10,384 bases of DNA from Candidatus Woesearchaeota archaeon. GTDB lineage: Archaea > Nanobdellota > Nanobdellia > Woesearchaeales > DSVV01. Shown one piece after another: positions 6,130 through 10,384 of the stretch. The first letter of the stretch is position 1. Each line of letters opens with the position of its first letter. The stretch covers positions 1 to 10,384 of the forward strand of contig JACQSP010000037.1 of assembly GCA_016205905.1 (NCBI GenBank), read 5' to 3'. The notes under the pieces were generated by a model that saw only the letters and a program-made list of their open reading frames with translations, searched no databases and was not told the DNA's origin. The translations under genes were made by a program, and so were the position numbers.

Positions 6130-6810
6130 ATGGTAGATTGGGGAAGAGCAGTTAAAATGCCATTCCAAGACTGGAAAAAGCTTGGGATTGCTGGATTGAT
6201 GTATGTTATACCTGTTGTTAATATTGTGACTAGTTTCTTTGCAACAGGGTATGGTTTAAAGATGGCAGAAAATTCTATGAAAAAGAAATTTTCTTTGCCT
6301 GAATGGGAAGACTGGGGTGGTTTATTTTTGAAAGGATTGCTTGGTGCGATTATCAGCATTATTTTCATGCTGCCTGCGATGATTGTTGCTTTTGTAGGTA
6401 TTAGAAGTACAATGTTTACAATGTTCAGCATGATGATGAGCGGTACTTTAGATACATATAATTTATGGGGGATACTATTTGATTCATTAGGTATTAGTGT
6501 TGTTGTTGCAGTGTTATTAGGATTGATTGCAATATATCTTCTTCCTGCTGCACTAATGTTCTTCGTAAAAGAAGATTCATTTGCCAGCGCATTTAATTTC
6601 AGCGGAATATTCAAGAAAGTATTTACTGGAGATTATTTTGTAGCATGGCTGGGTTTGGTTGTTTATGGAATAATTGTTGGTATTATTGCTGGTTTTATTT
6701 CAGGACTGCTTGCAGTCACAGTTGTCTTGCCAATAGTTATAATGGCATTAGTACAGGCAATTGTATTAATAACAGGAATGACAGTGTTTGGTGAAGTGTT
6801 CCAGAAATAG
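6130..6810 (+). CDS. DUF4013-family integral membrane protein
   Basis: Membrane protein of unknown function from a family found mostly in archaea. The 226-residue product has a short cytoplasmic start (MVDWGRAVKMPFQDWKK), a hydrophobic segment at about 18-40, the family's hallmark LPEWEDWG (56-63) leading into GLFLKGLLGAII, then hydrophobic segments at about 65-92, 117-145 and 165-220, giving five or six predicted helices. The gene starts 4 nt after the RBS GGGTGAT, has its own TATA box and is followed by T-runs, so it is probably monocistronic. It is divergent from gatE across the palindromic element. No function can be inferred from its neighbours. Confidence 0.85.
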   Translation: MVDWGRAVKMPFQDWKKLGIAGLMYVIPVVNIVTSFFATGYGLKMAENSMKKKFSLPEWEDWGGLFLKGLLGAIISIIFMLPAMIVAFVGIRSTMFTMFSMMMSGTLDTYNLWGILFDSLGISVVVAVLLGLIAIYLLPAALMFFVKEDSFASAFNFSGIFKKVFTGDYFVAWLGLVVYGIIVGIIAGFISGLLAVTVVLPIVIMALVQAIVLITGMTVFGEVFQK

Positions 6811-6822
6811 ATTAAAACCAAT

Positions 6823-6850
6823 TGTTTTTTATTTTCTTTTATTTTTGTTT
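6823..6850 (+). terminator. T-rich termination region after the DUF4013 gene
   Basis: Runs of six, four, four and five T within 28 nt, starting 13 nt after the stop codon, fit archaeal intrinsic termination. Confidence 0.5.
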
Positions 6851-6882
6851 ACCTGAAGTTCTGTTTCTTAGTATTTTTATTC

Positions 6883-7046
6883 CGCTCTCAATCAGTTTGT
6901 GGGACGCAGTCCACCGTTATATAAATAATAAAAAGAGGTGCTGGGTGTTAGGTGCTTGGTGCTAGTTACGATGAATTATCGCCGCTAGCACCTAGCACCC
7001 AGAACCTAGCACCTAGTTTTCATAGTGAGACGTGTGGCTGCGCCCA
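6883..7046 (+). repeat. Small inverted-repeat element, copy 3 (MITE-like)
   Basis: A 164-bp relative of the block at 3234-3376. The left end is CGCTCTC then GTGGGACGCAGTCCAC (6899-6914: six pairs, bulged G, GCA triloop); the right end CGTGTGGCTGCGCCCA (7031-7046) is identical to copy 2, as is the 12-nt CCTAGTTTTCAT before it. The centre is longer than in copy 2: an array of GGTGCT-type units (6936-6965) pairs with an array of AGCACC-type units (6984-7017) around the apex TTACGATGAATTATCG. The remainder up to the next gene (7047-7151) is AT-rich with nothing recognisable. Confidence 0.65.
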
Positions 7047-7151
7047 AATTAGTGTGAGAGGCATAGAACTTGTTGTGAACGAGAATAAAGATTAATAAAC
7101 TGAAAAGTAGTTGAAGTGAATATAAATTAAAGAATAAAATCTAATTAGTGA

Positions 7152-7622
7152 TCACCACTTATTGCCAAATGAACCGCTTGTATATAAGCAAGTAAGTTGA
7201 TTAGGTAAACGTTCATAATTAATTAAAACAGCATACTGTGGTTTTTGTGTTAAGTGTGTTCTTATTTTGTCTAATGATAATGTTTCTCCTTCTCCAAGTC
7301 TTCCTTCAAGACTATTAACTTCTCCTCTTACAGCGTCTTGGAATGCTTCAAGACTTTTGAAATCATCAGCACCAATTCTGAGGTATGGGCAACCATAATA
7401 TCTTGATTGAATTTGTTTTGGTTCAGGATCTGTTGGAAAAGATGGCTTAGCAGCAAGAATTTTAGCAAGTGTTCCTTCTTCTAATCTTATTGTTGGTACA
7501 TGATTGTCCATCACATCTCCTGGACAAGTAACAATATATACTTCACCCAATTTTACAACAACACATTCGTATTTACCGCTTATTGTTTTTCCAGTTTGTG
7601 TTTGATATGATTGACTTGTCAT
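7152..7622 (-). CDS. Unrecognised protein, 156 residues, paralogous to its upstream neighbour
   Basis: No known family is recognised. The protein looks soluble: no signal peptide or membrane helix. It has a Ser/Thr/Gln-rich start, a strand-like LGEVYIVTCPG (25-35), a segment with YYGCPYLRIG (75-84), an amphipathic region DDFKSLEAFQDAVRGEV (86-102), LDKIRTHL (117-124) and a C-terminal strand YAVLINYE (130-137). Several of these blocks line up with the 203-residue protein encoded just upstream. Cysteines at 20, 33, 78 and 145 are scattered. ATG 7622 is chosen because GGGGG (7635-7631) lies 8 nt upstream; ATG 7646 and 7637 lack an RBS. The gene follows its neighbour by about 55 nt on the same strand, so an operon is likely. 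Confidence 0.7.
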   Translation of the reverse strand: MTSQSYQTQTGKTISGKYECVVVKLGEVYIVTCPGDVMDNHVPTIRLEEGTLAKILAAKPSFPTDPEPKQIQSRYYGCPYLRIGADDFKSLEAFQDAVRGEVNSLEGRLGEGETLSLDKIRTHLTQKPQYAVLINYERLPNQLTCLYTSGSFGNKW

Positions 7623-7677
7623 TTTTTCTTCCCCCATTATAATCATTTGATTTTATTATTTCTTAGAAATGAAAATA

Positions 7678-8289
7678 CTAACGCCTATTTCTTCTCTGTG
7701 ATAAAAGATCCTCTAACATTCTTCCCATCCTATCAAGATACGCAGGATCAAATCTAACTCTTCCCCCATCAGTTGGATCAAACCTAATACCACTTCCTTG
7801 ATATCCTCTGGCAGAAGCCTCATCTTGAGCGTGAGAACCATAACAATTATTATAACTTGGACAATTAGTGCACATATCGGCGCATGAAGAACCTTCTTCG
7901 TCTAATCCTAAGTTTCCTTTATTCTTATCTTCTGTTTTTGTCGGTGTAACAACTTCACTAACCTTATAACCAGCACTTGAAAGATGAGCGGATATATCTT
8001 CTAATCCAAAATTTCTTCGATTTGATACTCTCATGTTCCCAAGTTCTCTTTTTACAGCTAACGCTAAACCACTTAGTGTTGTATATGTTGTAGAATAAAC
8101 AAGAATATGATCATTGTGTGCAAATTCTCCACTTTCACGTTCATACTTGCTTAATTTTAGATTTCCCCGTCTGTCATATTCAATCTGATCAAAAGTTCCG
8201 CCTCTTTGCACCTTAGAAGAATCAACAATAAGATATAAACCACCTAAAGGTGTCTCTTCTCTTATAAGTGCTATTTGCTGCATACTCAT
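7678..8289 (-). CDS. Unrecognised protein, 203 residues, with C-terminal cysteine cluster
   Basis: No known family is recognised. Residues 1-115 resemble the protein encoded downstream: LGGLYLIVDSS (15-25), YTTLSGLALAVKREL (69-83), LEDISAHL (96-103), YKV (108-110). A hydrophilic linker (115-135) leads to a cysteine cluster, C136-x3-C140-x2-C143-x5-C149, which could bind zinc or an Fe-S cluster. The last 50 residues are polar and Arg/Asp-rich, ending QRRNRR; RFDP occurs twice (RFDPTDGGRVRFDPAY). No membrane segment or signal peptide is seen. The start ATG 8289 has GGAG 6 nt upstream; ATG 8283 is a possible alternative. It is the first gene of a likely two-gene minus-strand unit. Confidence 0.7.
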   Translation of the reverse strand: MSMQQIALIREETPLGGLYLIVDSSKVQRGGTFDQIEYDRRGNLKLSKYERESGEFAHNDHILVYSTTYTTLSGLALAVKRELGNMRVSNRRNFGLEDISAHLSSAGYKVSEVVTPTKTEDKNKGNLGLDEEGSSCADMCTNCPSYNNCYGSHAQDEASARGYQGSGIRFDPTDGGRVRFDPAYLDRMGRMLEDLLSQRRNRR

Positions 8290-8383
8290 TTTATTCTCCT
8301 GTTTGTTTTTTATTTCATCTAAATTGAATAATATTAATATTAAGTATACTAAACTTATTTGGATGTAAATTAAAACACAGCAC

Positions 8384-8395
8384 TTATATTTAAAT
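8384..8395 (-). promoter_or_regulatory. Candidate TATA box for the two-gene minus-strand unit
   Basis: On the minus strand this reads ATTTAAATATAA. A start near 8363 would give a leader of about 70 nt. AT-rich stretches nearer the gene (about 8335-8352) could serve instead, so the choice is uncertain. The rest of 8290-8490 holds nothing else recognisable. Confidence 0.3.
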
Positions 8396-8493
8396 CTTTT
8401 GTTTTTTGACTACTGTATAGTAACTTCAAAGTATAGGATAAAAAAGAATTTTTCCAGAAGATTATGTAATTTAATCTATTTTTAAGTATAAAA

Positions 8494-8509
8494 TGGAACA
8501 AGTGTTCCA
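8494..8509. promoter_or_regulatory. Operator-like perfect palindrome
   Basis: TGGAACA-AG-TGTTCCA, a 7-bp perfect inverted repeat around two bases in otherwise AT-rich intergenic DNA, next to AAGTATAAAA (8484-8493). The size and symmetry suit a dimeric helix-turn-helix repressor site, but no regulator gene is visible nearby. Confidence 0.4.
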
Positions 8510-8565
8510 TAATTATATTAAATCTAGACAATTCTTACATAAAATACCATATTTTTCGGGATATA

Positions 8566-8573
8566 CTTATAAA
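8566..8573 (+). promoter_or_regulatory. Candidate TATA box of the 39-residue gene
   Basis: CTTATAAA followed by TTTA, about 36 nt before the start codon. A start near 8595-8598 would leave a leader barely holding the AGGTGAT ribosome binding site. Confidence 0.45.
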
Positions 8574-8605
8574 TTTAGGCGTTATTATTGTATTAGGTGA
8601 TACAA

Positions 8606-8725
8606 ATGGAAGGAGCATCGAGTATTGTTTATGAAACTTCATATGGAAAACTTGGTGTAGCTCATGGACTAAAGCTATTATTCATGATTTGCATTATAAT
8701 CCTTCTTATATTATATTTTCTATAA
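8606..8725 (+). CDS. 39-residue single-helix membrane microprotein, unknown function
   Basis: A short frame with good signals: RBS AGGTGAT (8595-8601) 4 nt before ATG, and a TATA-like box upstream. The product starts MEGASSIVYETSYGKLG, a polar Tyr/Ser-containing head, and ends in a long hydrophobic helix (about residues 22-39, FMICIIILLILYFL) that reaches the C-terminus, so a C-terminally anchored membrane protein is expected. No family is recognised. It precedes the asparagine synthetase gene by 60 nt on the same strand and could share its transcript. Reality rests on the RBS, spacing and composition; such a frame could still occur by chance. Confidence 0.5.
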   Translation: MEGASSIVYETSYGKLGVAHGLKLLFMICIIILLILYFL

Positions 8726-8730
8726 ATATA
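8721..8730 (+). promoter_or_regulatory. Candidate TATA box of the asparagine synthetase gene
   Basis: TATAAATATA overlaps the stop codon of the 39-residue gene. A start near 8752 would give a leader of about 34 nt with GGTGA at 8776-8780. Confidence 0.4.
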
Positions 8731-8785
8731 TCTTGTTATAAGTAGATATTATTAGAGAACAAAACATTAAACAAAGGTGAAAAAC

Positions 8786-9820
8786 ATGAAAGATGAAATA
8801 TTAAAGAAAGATGAAAAATTAAAAACTGTTTTGGTTTATGAAAAAGGCAGAGAGTTTAGAGAAGATAAAGAACATGAACATTTATTAGAACATGAACATT
8901 TGTCAAAAGCCATTGAAAAAATCTCCAGCAAAGAGATGGATGCAGTATTAAGGATACAAAGCTGCGCATTAAAAACAATACATGACTTTATGTATGAAAA
9001 AAAGGTTCTGCAATTAATGCCAGTTATGCTTTCTCCGATTACTGACCCTTTATGCCATAGTGTCTATGATGCATGCATAACTTATTGCGGCCAGAAACTT
9101 CAGCTTACAAAGAGCATGATTCTGCATAAGCAGATGGCATTAATCTCTCCTGAAAGAAAAGCTATTTATATTGTCAGCCCAAACATAAGATTAGAAAAAG
9201 AAGATTCTGGAAAAAGCGGAAGGCATTTGATTGAATTTTCACAGGTTGATTTTGAATTTAAAGACGCAAAAAAAGAAGATATATTTGAATTTATGGAAGA
9301 ATTAATGATAAGAATAATCAGTAGAGTAAAAGATGAATGCAAGGATGAGTTGGAAATATTAGGCAGAGAGCTTATGGTTCCAAAAACACCATTCAAAAGA
9401 TTTTCAACAAAAGATTCTAAAGGAATGTCTATAAGAGAATTTGAGGAAAAGCTGTCAGCGATGGCAGCAGAGCCTTTTTGGCTGTTAGACCATGAAAGAG
9501 AGTTTTACGACAAAGAAGACCCTGAAAAGCCGCGAACATATCTTAACTATGATTTAATTTATCCTCAAGGGTTTGGCGAAGGGCTTTCCGGCGGAGAAAG
9601 AGAGCATGAGTACAAAATAATCCTTGAGAGAATGGCAAGGGCAGGAACAAAGCCAGAGGCATACAAAGAATATTTAGAATTAGCAAAACAAGGTTTATTG
9701 CACAAAACAGCAGGCGCAGGTTTTGGCGTCGAAAGGCTCGTTAGATTCCTGACAGGCAAAACCCATGTCGCAGATGTTGCATTGTTTGGAAAAACACCTG
9801 GAGAGAAGATTGTGTTTTGA
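8786..9820 (+). CDS. Archaeal-type asparagine synthetase, AsnRS paralogue (AS-AR)
   Basis: Class II aminoacyl-tRNA synthetase-like enzyme without the anticodon-binding domain; the Pyrococcus abyssi member makes asparagine from aspartate, ammonia and ATP. The 344-residue product shows the catalytic core: MLSPITDPL (81-89), MILHKQMA (111-118), IVSPNIRLE (129-137), motif 2 GRHLIEFSQVDFEF (145-158), AEPFWLL..REFYD, NYDLIYPQGFGEGLSGGERE and motif 3 GAGFGVERLVRFL (310-322) with Arg317. The motifs match AS-AR better than true AsnRS, which would carry an N-terminal OB domain of about 100 residues. The protein is about 50 residues longer than the Pyrococcus one, partly through a charged N-terminus containing EHEHLL-EHEHLS. 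ATG 8786 follows GGTGA by 5 nt; the upstream GTG 8777 lies inside that RBS. A T-run follows the gene. Confidence 0.9.
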   Translation: MKDEILKKDEKLKTVLVYEKGREFREDKEHEHLLEHEHLSKAIEKISSKEMDAVLRIQSCALKTIHDFMYEKKVLQLMPVMLSPITDPLCHSVYDACITYCGQKLQLTKSMILHKQMALISPERKAIYIVSPNIRLEKEDSGKSGRHLIEFSQVDFEFKDAKKEDIFEFMEELMIRIISRVKDECKDELEILGRELMVPKTPFKRFSTKDSKGMSIREFEEKLSAMAAEPFWLLDHEREFYDKEDPEKPRTYLNYDLIYPQGFGEGLSGGEREHEYKIILERMARAGTKPEAYKEYLELAKQGLLHKTAGAGFGVERLVRFLTGKTHVADVALFGKTPGEKIVF

Positions 9821-9859
9821 ATTATTTTTTTCATTTTTTGGAAGAAAGATTGTGTTTTG
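9806..9859 (+). repeat. 14-nt direct repeat copying the end of the asparagine synthetase gene
   Basis: AAGATTGTGTTTTG at 9806-9819, covering the last codons (Lys-Ile-Val-Phe), recurs exactly at 9846-9859, 40 nt downstream. The T-rich stretch 9824-9839 between them probably serves as terminator. A local duplication is likely. Confidence 0.6.
9824..9839 (+). terminator. T-rich terminator after the asparagine synthetase gene
   Basis: T-runs of seven and six within 16 nt, immediately behind the stop codon. Confidence 0.5.
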
Positions 9860-9900
9860 GGATAAAAAAATGCCTTATCCTATATTTTAGATTCATTAGA

Positions 9901-9908
9901 TTTAAATA
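9901..9908 (+). promoter_or_regulatory. TATA box implying a leaderless transcript
   Basis: TTTAAATA is centred 26 nt upstream of ATG 9931, the spacing at which archaeal transcription starts. No ribosome binding site precedes that ATG, so the message probably begins at the start codon. Confidence 0.55.
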
Positions 9909-9930
9909 AGATGAGTATACTACAATCACA

Positions 9931-10384
9931 ATGGCAATAAAACTTGTTTTAATGATTGGAAACCAGAAATTAAGGAAGAAATCCGCCCAAGTAACTAACT
10001 TTGATAATGTAAGTAAAGTTGATAAGCAGTTTAAAACAATTTTAATTGATTTAAAAGACACATTAACTCATCTACAAAAAACAAAAAAAATAGGCAGAGC
10101 TCTCGCTGCACCACAGATTGGTTATCTAAAAAAGATCATATTTATGCAAACCCTCGAAAAGACATTTTATATGATAAACCCAGTTATTACTTGGAAAAGC
10201 AATGAAATGTTTGAAGTTTGGGACAGCTGCTTTAGCTTTGGAGTTTACTTCTTTGTTAAGATTAAAAGACATAAAAAGATAATAGTAGAATACAAAGATG
10301 AAAATGGAACATTTAAGAAAGAAGAGTTTGAAGACGATTTATCAGAATTATTTCAGCATGAAATTGACCACCTTGATGGAATCC
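9931..10384 (+). CDS. Peptide deformylase-like protein, partial at the right edge
   Basis: Belongs to the peptide deformylase fold, whose members remove the formyl group from N-terminal formyl-methionine. The 151 residues visible include GRALAAPQIG (55-64, family motif GxGxAAPQ), NP (83-84), DSCFSFG (98-104, family EGCLS) and QHEIDHLDG (142-150). The metal ligands Cys100, His143 and His147 and catalytic Glu144 are all present. Two motif changes stand out: Gly57 is Ala and EGC is DSC. Archaea start translation with unformylated methionine, so this may be a transferred gene with a changed substrate, or the cell may have formylation. The gene runs off the window just after motif III, so only the C-terminal helix is missing. 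A TATA box 26 nt upstream and no RBS suggest a leaderless message. Confidence 0.85.
   Translation, partial: MAIKLVLMIGNQKLRKKSAQVTNFDNVSKVDKQFKTILIDLKDTLTHLQKTKKIGRALAAPQIGYLKKIIFMQTLEKTFYMINPVITWKSNEMFEVWDSCFSFGVYFFVKIKRHKKIIVEYKDENGTFKKEEFEDDLSELFQHEIDHLDGI

Noticed and set aside
6045..6614. 189-codon minus-strand frame opposite the DUF4013 gene
   Set aside because: Antisense shadow of a clearly coding gene with family motif, RBS and promoter; no RBS of its own.
6935..7017. GGTGCT-unit array considered as a CRISPR or tandem array
   Set aside because: Units are 6-8 nt, contiguous and arranged as two inverted blocks forming a stem; there are no spacers of constant length and no cas genes.
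7047..7151. Search for a tRNA or small RNA in the AT-rich gap
   Set aside because: No cloverleaf, no conserved T-loop sequence and no stable stem were found.
8493..8600. 35-codon plus-strand frame starting MEQVFHNYIKS, ending on the RBS of the 39-residue gene
   Set aside because: No ribosome binding site, no clear promoter at leaderless distance, composition typical of AT-rich noise, and it overlaps the operator-like palindrome and the promoter of a better-supported gene.

Overview
The window looks like part of an AT-rich archaeal chromosome, probably from a DPANN-type lineage (Woesearchaeota/Pacearchaeota-like). This placement is an inference. It rests on an archaea-specific GatE subunit, an asparagine synthetase of the archaeal AsnRS-paralogue type (AS-AR), a DUF4013 membrane protein, TATA-like boxes (TTTATATA) and GGTGA-type ribosome binding sites. 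Two genes have a bacterial flavour: a bacterial-type S-adenosylmethionine synthetase (metK) and, cut by the right edge, a peptide deformylase-like gene.

Layout. 105-545: IscU/NifU-type Fe-S scaffold. 619-942: CutA1. About 958-1547: a single-gene IS200-type insertion sequence (HUH/Y1 transposase) bounded by two identical 20-nt hairpins, inserted just behind the cutA stop codon. 1561-1699: a small inverted-repeat element. 1905-3071: metK behind a strong TATA box. 3072-3394: a pair of DnaA-box-like 9-mers, a T-rich terminator region and a second copy of the small element. 3395-3613 (minus): a two-helix membrane protein. 3720-5765 (minus): gatE. 5797-5984: a 188-bp nested palindrome in the divergent gatE/DUF4013 promoter region. 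6130-6810: DUF4013 membrane protein. 6883-7046: a third copy of the small element. 7152-8289 (minus): two unrecognised genes that look like distant tandem paralogues. 8606-8725: a 39-residue single-helix small protein. 8786-9820: AS-AR. 9931-end: partial peptide deformylase-like gene, probably leaderless.

How the genes fit. Most are housekeeping genes: Fe-S assembly, methyl-donor synthesis, asparagine synthesis and tRNA-dependent glutamine formation. The accessory layer is the IS200-type element plus four short palindromic non-coding elements. Three of these share ends built around GNA-triloop hairpins, and two share a 10-nt word with the transposase hairpins, which suggests (but does not prove) that they are non-autonomous relatives. 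The least explained part is 7150-8785: two tandem paralogues on the minus strand, a promoter/operator-like stretch and a tiny membrane protein.
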